NCBI GenBank assembly: GCA_044433415.1
Contig: JAWXTP010000071.1
Coordinates: forward strand, 1-14,924
DNA length: 14,924 bases
Direction: 5' to 3'
DNA from: JAWXTP01 sp044433415
GTDB lineage: Bacteria; Bacteroidota; Bacteroidia; Bacteroidales; Rikenellaceae
Of the stretch, positions 7,521 to 14,241 are shown piece by piece (the first letter of the stretch is position 1; each line of letters begins with the position of its first letter). The notes below the pieces were generated by a model. That model was given only the letters and a program-made list of their open reading frames with translations. It did no database searches and was not told where the DNA came from. Position numbers and translations under genes: made by a program.

Positions 7521-7558
7521 ATGTTAACTTAACATGTGATAAATTGACTTATTCACAT
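7521..7558. promoter_or_regulatory. Two overlapping palindromes upstream of the MauE-like operon promoter
   Basis: ATGTTAACTTAACAT (7521-7535) is a perfect 15-bp inverted repeat with a single central base. It overlaps by two bases a second, looser inverted repeat with ATGTGATAA at 7534-7542 and TTATTCACAT at 7549-7558. Both lie 45-85 bases upstream of the -33 box. They resemble dimeric regulator sites; no regulator gene is nearby. Confidence 0.4.
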
Positions 7559-7587
7559 CAAAAAAGAAGATTTTAAGAATAATCTTC
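7559..7587 (-). terminator. Terminator-like hairpin downstream of the acidic-protein gene
   Basis: On the minus strand GAAGATT (7587-7581) pairs with AATCTTC (7572-7566) around an 8-base loop and is followed by a run of six Ts (7565-7560). It lies about 150 bases past the stop at 7739, in the right orientation to end that transcript before the next promoter. Confidence 0.6.
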
Positions 7588-7625
7588 AAAAAGATTAGGA
7601 TTAAATTAATGGTAACTTATGACAC

Positions 7626-7738
7626 TAGCTTTACAAATAAAAAAGCTAATTACTATATTTGATTACAAGTTTTCTAAAAACTCCCATTTATTTAGGAGTT
7701 CTTAGAAATTACCTTAATGGGTCTTAAATCCCCATTAA
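7626..7738. repeat. Cluster of three hairpins after the acidic-protein gene
   Basis: Three inverted repeats follow one another. TAGCTTT/AAAGCTA is at 7626-7632 and 7642-7648. A 14-bp stem with one mismatch, TTTCTAAAAACTCC/GGAGTTCTTAGAAA, is at 7671-7684 and 7695-7708. TTAATGGG/CCCATTAA is at 7714-7721 and 7731-7738, directly against the stop codon at 7741-7739. Together with the terminator hairpin at 7559-7587 they make a structured 3' region of about 180 bases with no gene. Confidence 0.55.
7654..7661 (+). promoter_or_regulatory. Possible antisense promoter -7 box
   Basis: TATATTTG on the plus strand matches TAnnTTTG exactly, and TTTA at 7630-7633 lies 20 bases upstream as a weak -33 box. 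A transcript from about 7668 would run through two hairpins and then antisense to the acidic-protein gene. In AT-rich DNA such matches also arise by chance. Confidence 0.25.
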
Positions 7739-8029
7739 TTATTCATCTTCATCGTCTTCATCAGACAACTCATCTGCACCTTGAATTTCGTCATTGTAAT
7801 AATCTCTATCATCATCGTCATCCGATAAGTCATCAATCTTAACATCAATCTTAACTAAATAACTAGTTTCTTCAGTGTCTAAAACAACAGCATAAAAGAA
7901 ATCTCCACTTCCTTTATCTATACGAATCATGTGATCGTGTAATCCTGCTGGATATTTCTTTTTTAACGCTTCTACTAATTCTTCAGACAAGTTTTTGTAA
8001 CTTGTAACAACTCTTTTTTTTGGTTTCAT
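7739..8029 (-). CDS. Small conserved protein with basic N-terminus and acidic tail
   Basis: The start is the ATG at 8029 (96 residues). A longer frame would need a TTG codon at 8041 and adds only four residues. The N-terminus is basic (MKPKKRVVTSYKNLSEELVEALKKKYP). The centre contains HDHMIRIDKGSGDFFYAVVLDTEE, and the tail from about residue 62 to 96 is extremely acidic, with 20 of 35 residues being D or E. I recall very similar short proteins as conserved hypotheticals across Bacteroidales, but no function is established that I know of. The charge layout would suit a protein that binds a basic protein or mimics nucleic acid; this is inference. It is divergent from ligA with 252 bases between the two starts, so any functional link through shared control is only a possibility. 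Confidence 0.8.
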   Translation of the reverse strand: MKPKKRVVTSYKNLSEELVEALKKKYPAGLHDHMIRIDKGSGDFFYAVVLDTEETSYLVKIDVKIDDLSDDDDDRDYYNDEIQGADELSDEDDEDE

Positions 8030-8241
8030 TACTGTTGGCAATAAAAATTATAATGTTAATACTTTCTTGAAAAATCTATCGACTAGACTCTAACTTTTTT
8101 AGACTGAATACTTTCATCACACTAAAACATCTTTTGTCCATCAACAAAATTTCTCGCTCTTAAATTTTATAAAACTTCGTTTTCAGCTACAATATTACAT
8201 CAAAAATAATTAATCAAAAATTTTTTTTTCATTTTTTTTCA

Positions 8242-8249
8242 TATCTTTA
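8242..8249 (+). promoter_or_regulatory. Candidate ligA promoter -7 box
   Basis: TATCTTTA matches seven of eight positions of TAnnTTTG and lies 32 bases before the ligA ATG at 8282, a normal leader distance. The expected -33 position is within an A/T run with no clear TTTG. The preceding gap 8030-8241 is AT-rich and otherwise featureless. Confidence 0.4.
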
Positions 8250-8281
8250 CTTTTTTCTTAAAAACAACTAAACAAAACAGG

Positions 8282-10288
8282 ATGACATCAGAACAGGAAA
8301 TACACTCTAAAATTGAGCAACTTAGACAGGAATTACACTCTTATAACCACAGTTATTATGTGTTAAATTCGCCAAAAATTAGTGATAAAGAATTTGACGA
8401 AAGAATTTCACTTTTACAGGAATTAGAGACAAAATACCCTCAATTTTTCGATGAAAATTCACCTACTCAACGCGTCGGATCTGACCTTACTAGCGACTTC
8501 ACTCAAGTACAACATAGGTATCCTATGTTATCTTTGTCAAACACCTATTCTATCTCAGAAATTGCAGATTTTGACAATAGAATAAAAAAAGAAATAGAGT
8601 CAAATTTAGAATACGTAACAGAACTTAAATTTGACGGAACAGCTATCTCTTTAACCTACCAAAACGGATCTTTACTTCGTGGTGTCACTCGTGGTGATGG
8701 TACTCAGGGCGACGATGTAACAGCAAATGTTAAAACTATAAAATCTATTCCTCTAAAATTAACAGGCACTGATTACCCTGATTTTTTTGAGGTGAGAGGT
8801 GAAATATACATGCCTCACAAGTCTTTCAATAAGCTAAACCAAGAACGCGAAGACATAGGCGAAAACCCTTTTGCTAATCCTCGTAATGCAGCTGCTGGGA
8901 CTCTCAAGCTACAAAGCTCATCTATGGTTGCATCACGTGGACTGGATTCTACAATTTATGGATTCTACTGTGATGAAAACCCTTTTAATACTCACTATGA
9001 GATGTTACAAAAACTTTCTGAATGGGGTTTTAAATGTTCAGAAAATATCAAACTATGTAGCTCCATAAACGAAATAGAAAGTTTCATAAAACTATGGGAT
9101 AAAAAACGTGACTCCTTGCCCTATGACACTGACGGTGTAGTAATTAAACTTAACAGTTTCTCTCAACAGCAAATTATGGGAAACACGGCTAAGGCTCCTC
9201 GTTGGGCTGTAGCTTACAAATTTAGCGCTGAGCAAGCCTTCACGCTATTTAACAGCGTAGATTATCAGGTGGGACGAACAGGGGCTATAACACCTGTAGC
9301 TAACCTTGAACCTGTGAAGCTAGCAGGCACGATAGTAAAACGAGCATCGCTACATAATGCTGACCAGATAGAGCTTCTTGATATTAGAGTTGGTGATGTT
9401 GTGATAGTAGAAAAAGGAGGAGAGATAATACCAAAAATTGTAGGTGTTGATTTTTCTCAACGTACCATTTTCTCTGAAACTATAGACTACATAAGTTGCT
9501 GCCCTGCCTGTGGCACTCCTCTTGTGAGAGACGAAGGTGAGGCTAAGCATTATTGCCCTAATTCAGCAGGTTGTCCTCCTCAAATTAGTGGTCGCATTAT
9601 CCACTTTGTTTCTCGTAAGGCTATGAATATTGATGGCTTAGGCGATGAGACTATAGAGTTATTATGCGCTCAGGGTTTGATAAGAAATGTAGCTGACCTT
9701 TACTCTCTACAAAAGGAACAAATAGAAGTTCTTGAACGTATGGGTGACAAAAGTGCGACAAATATCATAAAAGCTATAGAAAAATCTAAGTCTATACCTT
9801 TTGAACGTGTACTTTTCGCGCTTGGCATACGCTATGTTGGTGAAACTACAGCTAAGAAAATAGCCTTCTCAATAAAAAACATAGAATCCTTAGAGAATGC
9901 AGCTCTTGAAAGATTACTAGAGATTGATGAGGTAGGTGATAAAATTGCAGAAAGCATACAGCTATTCTTTGGTGACTTAAATAACATACAAATCATAGAA
10001 AAGCTAAAATCTCACTCTCTATCTTTTAATGTTATCGAAAAAGAGACTTTATCTTCTAATCTAGAAAATTTAAAGATTGTTGTTTCTGGAGTCTTTAAAA
10101 CCATGTCAAGAGACGAATTGAAAGGCAAAATCGAAGCTCATGGTGGAAAAGTAGTTTCTAGCATATCTAAAAACACTTCTTTCATTGTGGCTGGTGATGA
10201 TATGGGACCTTCAAAATACGAAAAGGCTACAAAGCTAAATGTCAAAATAATTAGCGAAAACGAATTCCTTGAATTAATTAACGAGTAG
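8282..10288 (+). CDS. ligA: NAD+-dependent DNA ligase
   Basis: LigA seals nicks in duplex DNA using NAD+ as adenylate donor, in replication and repair. The 668 residues match the usual family length and all domains are present. The NAD-binding Ia domain is at about 1-70. The adenylation domain has the catalytic lysine K116 in LKFDG (115-119), then VRGEIYM, DGVVIK and WAVAYKF motifs up to about 315. The OB fold begins with GRTGAITPVANLEPV. A four-cysteine zinc finger uses C407, C410, C425 and C431. A helix-hairpin-helix region spans about 440-585 (including GIRYVGETTAKKI). A BRCT domain at about 592-668 has the closing SFIVAGDDMGPSKYEKA. No key residue is missing. The ATG at 8282 directly precedes the conserved N-terminal helix. 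It appears to be a single-gene transcript ending in a hairpin just downstream. Confidence 0.98.
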   Translation: MTSEQEIHSKIEQLRQELHSYNHSYYVLNSPKISDKEFDERISLLQELETKYPQFFDENSPTQRVGSDLTSDFTQVQHRYPMLSLSNTYSISEIADFDNRIKKEIESNLEYVTELKFDGTAISLTYQNGSLLRGVTRGDGTQGDDVTANVKTIKSIPLKLTGTDYPDFFEVRGEIYMPHKSFNKLNQEREDIGENPFANPRNAAAGTLKLQSSSMVASRGLDSTIYGFYCDENPFNTHYEMLQKLSEWGFKCSENIKLCSSINEIESFIKLWDKKRDSLPYDTDGVVIKLNSFSQQQIMGNTAKAPRWAVAYKFSAEQAFTLFNSVDYQVGRTGAITPVANLEPVKLAGTIVKRASLHNADQIELLDIRVGDVVIVEKGGEIIPKIVGVDFSQRTIFSETIDYISCCPACGTPLVRDEGEAKHYCPNSAGCPPQISGRIIHFVSRKAMNIDGLGDETIELLCAQGLIRNVADLYSLQKEQIEVLERMGDKSATNIIKAIEKSKSIPFERVLFALGIRYVGETTAKKIAFSIKNIESLENAALERLLEIDEVGDKIAESIQLFFGDLNNIQIIEKLKSHSLSFNVIEKETLSSNLENLKIVVSGVFKTMSRDELKGKIEAHGGKVVSSISKNTSFIVAGDDMGPSKYEKATKLNVKIISENEFLELINE

Positions 10289-10304
10289 TAACTCCAAAAC
10301 AATA

Positions 10305-10350
10305 AGGCTGAGTAAAGTAAGTTATAAAATTACTTATATTTATTCAGCCT
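10305..10350 (+). terminator. Terminator-like hairpin after ligA
   Basis: AGGCTGAGTAAAGTAAG (10305-10321) pairs with CTTATATTTATTCAGCCT (10333-10350) with one bulge and two mismatches; the outer seven bases pair perfectly. The following tract is only weakly T-rich (CAATTTTAAAATTT), so termination strength is uncertain. The rest of the gap to nusB (10351-10517) shows no gene. Confidence 0.5.
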
Positions 10351-10517
10351 CAATTTTAAAATTTCACAAATTAGATATCTAAAAAATGCTCTAGCTACCT
10401 TTTACTTATGCAGTACAAATTTCTGCAAATAAGTAAGTTAAATCCTTATATTGATATATTATTATTTATTGTTAATAAATTATCACTAATAATAGCTGTA
10501 GATTAAATGCTTTTTTG

Positions 10518-10525
10518 TATCTTTG
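10518..10525 (+). promoter_or_regulatory. nusB promoter -7 box
   Basis: TATCTTTG matches TAnnTTTG exactly and lies 20 bases before the nusB ATG at 10546, a very short leader of roughly 14 bases. No clear TTTG -33 element is visible. It probably drives nusB, the DUF1573 gene and yajC together. Confidence 0.6.
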
Positions 10526-10545
10526 CGCTTTAAAAATAACAGAAA

Positions 10546-11484
10546 ATGATAAGTAGAAGATTATTAAGAATTAAGTGTTTCAAAGCGTTATATTCACACT
10601 TTCAAACAGAAGAGAATCCTATTGCTATAGCTGAGAAAAACATGCTATACAGTATAACAAAAAGCTATGATTTATATCACTTAATGTTACGTTTAATCGT
10701 TGATGTAGCTGATGTTGAAGAAAATACTATTGAACAAAGAGCTAAAAAATTACGTCCTACATTTGAGGACTTAAATCCTAATAGACGTTTTGTAGAAAAC
10801 CCTATTATTGCTCACATTAGAAATAGTGAAAATTTAAATACTTATCTTATAAAAAACAATTTAGGTTGGGAGACTCACCCTGAGTTAGTAAAGAAACTTA
10901 CAACAAACCTGCTTGACAGAGCATATTACAAGGCTTACATGGAAAAAGAGGAAGCTACATATGAAGACCATAAAGCATTTGTTGTAAACTTCTATAAACG
11001 TGAAATTGAAGATTTTGATTACATTTTCGAGGTATTAGATGAAATGTCAATGTTTTGGGTTGATGAAGCAGAATTTATCACTTACAACGTTATGAATTCT
11101 ATTAAGAACATCAAAGAAGACAAGTTATTAAATGACTTTTCTATCCCTCCAATTTACAAAAACAAATCAGATCTTAAATTTGTTAAGGAGTTAATTAATG
11201 AGACTCTTATGTCATATAGAGATAATGAGACTTATATTAACAAATATACTAGAAACTGGGATTACGACCGTATTGCTTTAATAGACCGCATATTGATGCA
11301 GTTAGCAATTACAGAATTTATACGTTTTAAAGATATTCCTGTTTCAGTAACTATGAATGAGTACATAGAGTTATCTAAATTTTACAGTACTCCTCAAAGT
11401 AATGTATTTATAAATGGTATCTTAGATAAGATAGCATCAGAACTTGAGGACGAAGGTAAACTAGAAGGTAAAAGTAAGAAATAA
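10546..11484 (+). CDS. nusB: Transcription antitermination factor NusB, long Bacteroidota form
   Basis: NusB binds boxA RNA with NusE (ribosomal protein S10) to prevent premature termination of rRNA transcripts. The recognisable NusB fold is in the C-terminal third, about residues 205-305. It includes RNWDYDRIALIDRILMQLAI and the following PVSVTMNEYIELSKFYSTPQSNVFINGILD, with the conserved aspartates and the NGILD helix. The N-terminal MISRRLLRIKCFKALYS is the usual NusB opening. At 312 residues it is more than twice the roughly 140 residues of the E. coli protein; a long middle insertion is normal for this phylum. It leads a cluster with a DUF1573 lipoprotein 37 bases later and yajC after that. 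A short hairpin (TCCCTC aac GAGGGA, 11486-11500) follows its stop but has no T-run, so readthrough is expected. Confidence 0.9.
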   Translation: MISRRLLRIKCFKALYSHFQTEENPIAIAEKNMLYSITKSYDLYHLMLRLIVDVADVEENTIEQRAKKLRPTFEDLNPNRRFVENPIIAHIRNSENLNTYLIKNNLGWETHPELVKKLTTNLLDRAYYKAYMEKEEATYEDHKAFVVNFYKREIEDFDYIFEVLDEMSMFWVDEAEFITYNVMNSIKNIKEDKLLNDFSIPPIYKNKSDLKFVKELINETLMSYRDNETYINKYTRNWDYDRIALIDRILMQLAITEFIRFKDIPVSVTMNEYIELSKFYSTPQSNVFINGILDKIASELEDEGKLEGKSKK

Positions 11485-11521
11485 ATCCCTCAACGAGGGA
11501 GCTTATAAAACATCTGCGACA

Positions 11522-11959
11522 ATGAGAGATTTACTTATTTTAATAAGCATACTATTTATAGTTAGCTGCAACACTACAGGTACCACAAAGAAGGATTCTA
11601 ACACAGAAGTTGAAACAACAAAGGTTGGAGAGGTCTTTTTACTTGACACTATAGTTAATAATGTTGACAATATAATAGGTGTTAAAAAATTAGGAACTGT
11701 AAATAGTGGCGAGATACTTACAGGTAGTTTCCATATTAAGAATGTTACTTCAGAAAGTTTAGTATTAGTAAATATTAATGGTTATTGCGGATGTTTACAA
11801 CTTGACTATGACAAAAAACCTATTTTAAGTGGGGAAACTCGTAAGATTGGCTACACTTTTGATACTAAACAAAAACACGGTTTTCAGTACTCTACAATAA
11901 AAATTAGGACGAATAAAATCAGATATAAAGTTCAATTAGAAGTTGATATAAAAAATTAA
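11522..11959 (+). CDS. DUF1573 lipoprotein
   Basis: This 145-residue protein begins with a lipoprotein signal: MRDLLILISILFIVSC, in which I13-V14-S15-C16 fits a lipobox, so C16 should be lipidated. A threonine- and lysine-rich linker follows. The domain from about residue 48 has the features of DUF1573, an immunoglobulin-like beta-sandwich: LGTVNSGEILTGSFHIKN, then GYCGC with cysteines C89 and C91, then PILSGETRKIGYTFDT. The function of the family is not established. The absence of acidic residues right after the lipidated cysteine gives no sign of a surface-export signal, so an inward-facing periplasmic position is the default. The gene sits between nusB and yajC with gaps of 37 and 48 bases and is probably in their transcript. 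Confidence 0.85.
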   Translation: MRDLLILISILFIVSCNTTGTTKKDSNTEVETTKVGEVFLLDTIVNNVDNIIGVKKLGTVNSGEILTGSFHIKNVTSESLVLVNINGYCGCLQLDYDKKPILSGETRKIGYTFDTKQKHGFQYSTIKIRTNKIRYKVQLEVDIKN

Positions 11960-12007
11960 GAGAACTTTTAAAACTAGAGAATTTTAAAATATAAAAATTA
12001 GAAAATT

Positions 12008-12313
12008 ATGATTAATTTTATTACTGCACAAGCTGAGCCTGCTGCTTTTGACTTTGCATCATTAATTCCATTATTACTTATGGGTATTGTGGTTTACTTC
12101 TTTATGATTAGACCTAACCAAAAACGCCAAAAAGAAATTACTAAATTCAGAAGCTCTCTTGAAAGAGGAAGCAAAGTAGTTACTGCTGGTGGTATTTATG
12201 GTACTATCAAATCAGTAGAAGAAAACACTGTAACTATGGAGATTGCTAACAATGTTGTTATCACTATCGACAAAGCTATGATTCTTCAAAACTCTCCTGC
12301 TGAACAAAAATAG
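12008..12313 (+). CDS. yajC: Sec translocon auxiliary subunit YajC
   Basis: YajC is a small inner-membrane protein that associates with SecDF and the SecYEG channel. The 101 residues match the family. A short periplasmic N-terminus is followed by one transmembrane helix at about 17-34, then the hallmark FMIRPNQKRQKE motif at the membrane border. The cytoplasmic beta-rich domain contains GSKVVTAGGIYGTI and ends near residue 96. The ATG at 12008 places the helix correctly. It is the last gene of the nusB cluster and is followed by a strong hairpin terminator. secDF is not in the window. Confidence 0.95.
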   Translation: MINFITAQAEPAAFDFASLIPLLLMGIVVYFFMIRPNQKRQKEITKFRSSLERGSKVVTAGGIYGTIKSVEENTVTMEIANNVVITIDKAMILQNSPAEQK

Positions 12314-12350
12314 GAATACAATATTTAATGATTAATGATAAATGATTAAT

Positions 12351-12600
12351 AGCGACAAGCGGTCAAATAAAAAAGATTGTTGGAATTTTTTAAATCATTC
12401 CAGCAATCTTTTTTGTTTTATTTAGTTACTTATCGTAAGATTGCAGAGGGACAGATGGGACACGACAAGCGACCAAATATTGCTAAAATTTTTATAACAA
12501 TTTTTAGTCGCTTGTCGCGACCCCTTTGACCTCTTTGACCCCGATGCCCCCTTTGACCCTCCAACAATCTTTCCAGCAATCTTTCCACGCTTGTCGCCCT
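12351..12600. repeat. Mosaic of inverted and direct short repeats between yajC and the DUF386 gene
   Basis: The gap 12314-12655 has no gene. CGACAAGCG occurs at 12353-12361 and 12463-12471, and its reverse complement CGCTTGTCG at 12509-12517 and 12588-12596, so four copies lie in a symmetrical order. CCARCAATCTTT occurs at 12400-12411, 12561-12572 and 12573-12584 (the last two in tandem), and its complement AAAGATTGTTGG at 12372-12383. CTTTGACC appears three times within 12524-12557. The second and third CGACAAGCG copies extend to a perfect 11-bp inverted repeat (CGACAAGCGAC, 12463-12473; GTCGCTTGTCG, 12507-12517). The right half is much richer in C than neighbouring DNA. It may be a degenerate miniature element; no flanking target duplication was recognised. 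Confidence 0.7.
12369..12418 (+). terminator. Intrinsic terminator of yajC
   Basis: The left arm (12369-12386, core AAAGATTGTTGGAAT) and right arm (12397-12414, core ATTCCAGCAATCTTT) pair over 18 bp with one wobble around a 10-base loop, ending in TTTTTTGTTTT. It lies 55 bases past the yajC stop. The A-run on the left side also makes it usable on the minus strand, so it may serve the converging gene as well. Confidence 0.9.
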
Positions 12601-12655
12601 ACAAGCTACAAGCTAAAAGTAAGCATCCCAAATTAGCCCTTATCTCCGTTAATTA

Positions 12656-13105
12656 TTATTCTACGTAAATTTTCACGATTAGCTTTTGAAGAGAGCCCTC
12701 GCCAATAATTGGAGCGTGACAATCTTCAGGGTAAACAATTAGGAACTCACCAGGAAGCACATCTACATAGCAAGTAGGTTTATCATCGCAAAACTCTAGA
12801 TCTGTTTCTTCATTATATTCCTTAGAGATAAATTTCACATCATCTACAGACTTCCACCCTATTCTTTCTGCCTTACTCAAAGGAATGTGTATATCCAAAT
12901 ATTTACGGTGCATCTCTAATATCTGTTTCTCTTGTGGCACTAATTCAGATACCACATTATTTACAAATATCTTATCACCATCTAACTCTATACGCCCTAG
13001 AGGTTCTTTAAGGAAGTCCTTAGACTTCACATAATCGAAAATCATTTTAAAATTAGGGTTTAACCCCTCTATTCTTTCACTGTTTTTAATACTTCCTAGA
13101 ATCAT
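12656..13105 (-). CDS. YhcH/YjgK/YiaL (DUF386) family protein
   Basis: This 149-residue protein belongs to a cupin-like family that includes the beta subunit EbgC of evolved beta-galactosidase and proteins linked to sialic acid and other sugar catabolism. Some members are suspected sugar anomerases. The conserved core is present: LEMHRKYLDIHIPL (63-76, with E64, H66, Y69, D71 and H73) and PEDCHAPIIGEG (126-137, with H130). K141 and K145 follow in the QKLIVKI strand. The conserved His and Glu residues are positioned to bind a metal. No sugar transport or catabolic gene is next to it here, so its substrate cannot be guessed. It is divergent from the ketopantoate-reductase-like gene with 87 bases between starts. 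A TATAGTTG at 13129-13122 on the minus strand is a near match to the -7 box. Confidence 0.88.
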   Translation of the reverse strand: MILGSIKNSERIEGLNPNFKMIFDYVKSKDFLKEPLGRIELDGDKIFVNNVVSELVPQEKQILEMHRKYLDIHIPLSKAERIGWKSVDDVKFISKEYNEETDLEFCDDKPTCYVDVLPGEFLIVYPEDCHAPIIGEGSLQKLIVKIYVE

Positions 13106-13158
13106 AATATTTTCTATTTTACAACTATACTAAATGTATAAAGTTACGATATTATTAT

Positions 13159-13166
13159 TATATTTG
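13159..13166 (+). promoter_or_regulatory. Promoter -7 box of the ketopantoate-reductase-like gene
   Basis: TATATTTG matches TAnnTTTG exactly, 26 bases before the ATG at 13193. A convincing -33 element is not visible. It lies 30 bases from the candidate -7 box of the divergent gene, so the two promoters would share one short control region. Confidence 0.55.
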
Positions 13167-13192
13167 CAAGTATTTTAAAAACATTCAAAATT

Positions 13193-14128
13193 ATGAAGAT
13201 TGCAATTGTTGGTATGGGTGGCATTGGTGGCCACATAGGCGCTAAATTAGCTCGTTTCTACCAAGATAATGATTATATACATATATTCTTTATTGCTAGA
13301 GGTGCACACCTTGAGAAAATAAAGCAAGACGGTTTACGCTTTATCTCTCCTCAGGAAGACTACTACGTAACACCTGCTATAGCTACTGATGATGCTAAAG
13401 AGTGCGGTAAGATGGATTATATTTTTTACTGTACTAAGAGTTATGATATAGAAACTGCTGTAGAAACTATAAAACCACTTATCATGCGTTCTACTGTCAT
13501 AGTTCCTATATTAAATGGCGTTGATGGGGCTGAGAAAATGCGTGAGTTACTTCCTGACACTGTAGTAGCTGATGGACTAGCCTACATCATCTCTGCAATA
13601 AAAGAGCCTGGCGTTGTAGAAGAGATTACCGATAAGGCGTACTTCCTTTATGGTGACAAAAATGAGTTTACACTAACCCTTATGTTACTAGAATCTATCT
13701 GTAGGGATGCTGGATTAAATATTACTTATGACAAGGATATAGAATATAAGGTATGGGACAAATTTGAGTTTATTTCATGCGTTGCATCTATTACCACAGC
13801 TTATAATATCACTTATGGCGATGTGTTATACACGGAGAAATATTTTGAGGAATTCACCGCTCTAGCAGCAGAATTTAGAGCTGTAGGCTACGCTAAAGGA
13901 GCACTTCTTGAAAGTGAAGATAGATTTGGTAAACTGGTAAACAAAGTAAAATCTCTACCTGCTATAGCTACAACATCTATGCAACGTGACTTTTGGGCGG
14001 GCAAAAACTCCGAACTAGAATCCCTAACACATTACATAATAATCGAAGGAGAGAAACTTGGTGTTAGCACACCTCAGTACAAAAAGTTATATGAAATGAT
14101 GATTAATAAACAAAATACACTTTTATAA
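13193..14128 (+). CDS. panE: Ketopantoate reductase family protein (ApbA/PanE)
   Basis: Members reduce 2-dehydropantoate to pantoate with NADPH in pantothenate and coenzyme A synthesis. The 311 residues contain the N-terminal dinucleotide-binding motif GMGGIGG (7-13) and the CTKSYD segment (80-85) that corresponds to the conserved KxxD region. LNG (107-109) supplies the active-site asparagine N108. WDKFEF supplies the expected catalytic lysine K190. The C-terminal TSMQRDFWAGKNSELESL supplies S262, D266 and E274, the equivalents of substrate-binding residues in E. coli PanE. The catalytic set is therefore complete. However, several ApbA paralogues of other substrate range look alike, and no other pantothenate gene is near, so the exact substrate is inferred. 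The gene is alone, with its own promoter and a downstream hairpin. Confidence 0.85.
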   Translation: MKIAIVGMGGIGGHIGAKLARFYQDNDYIHIFFIARGAHLEKIKQDGLRFISPQEDYYVTPAIATDDAKECGKMDYIFYCTKSYDIETAVETIKPLIMRSTVIVPILNGVDGAEKMRELLPDTVVADGLAYIISAIKEPGVVEEITDKAYFLYGDKNEFTLTLMLLESICRDAGLNITYDKDIEYKVWDKFEFISCVASITTAYNITYGDVLYTEKYFEEFTALAAEFRAVGYAKGALLESEDRFGKLVNKVKSLPAIATTSMQRDFWAGKNSELESLTHYIIIEGEKLGVSTPQYKKLYEMMINKQNTLL

Positions 14129-14157
14129 ATCTCTTATATTTTTAGAAATTTCCTTTA

Positions 14158-14194
14158 GTATCCCAGAAAATTAGCTTTAGTTTTTCTGGGATAC
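14158..14194. terminator. Perfect hairpin between converging genes, probable bidirectional terminator
   Basis: GTATCCCAGAAAA (14158-14170) and TTTTCTGGGATAC (14182-14194) form a perfect 13-bp stem around an 11-base loop. It lies 29 bases after the plus-strand stop and 47 bases beyond the minus-strand stop. Neither strand has a strong T-run after the stem, so it may act as a weak terminator or as an mRNA 3' stabiliser for both genes. Confidence 0.6.
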
Positions 14195-14241
14195 CAAACA
14201 TCTACCTTCATTGGTTAAATCGATTTTTTGAATAAAATTAA

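Noticed and set aside
7534..7558. CRP/FNR-like site (TGTGA ... TCACA)
   Set aside because: The half sites are separated by 15 bases instead of 6, so it does not match a classical CRP site; kept only as a generic palindrome.
8030..8041. TTG start extending the acidic protein by four residues
   Set aside because: The ATG at 8029 starts the MKPKKR segment that looks like the natural beginning; TTG starts are uncommon.
9350..9550. 66-residue minus-strand frame
   Set aside because: Antisense inside ligA, whose zinc-finger coding explains the sequence.
11486..11500. Terminator between nusB and the DUF1573 gene
   Set aside because: The stem is only 6 bp and no T-run follows, so it is unlikely to stop transcription.
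12351..12600. CRISPR array
   Set aside because: The repeats are short, of mixed orientation and irregularly spaced, and no cas gene is present.
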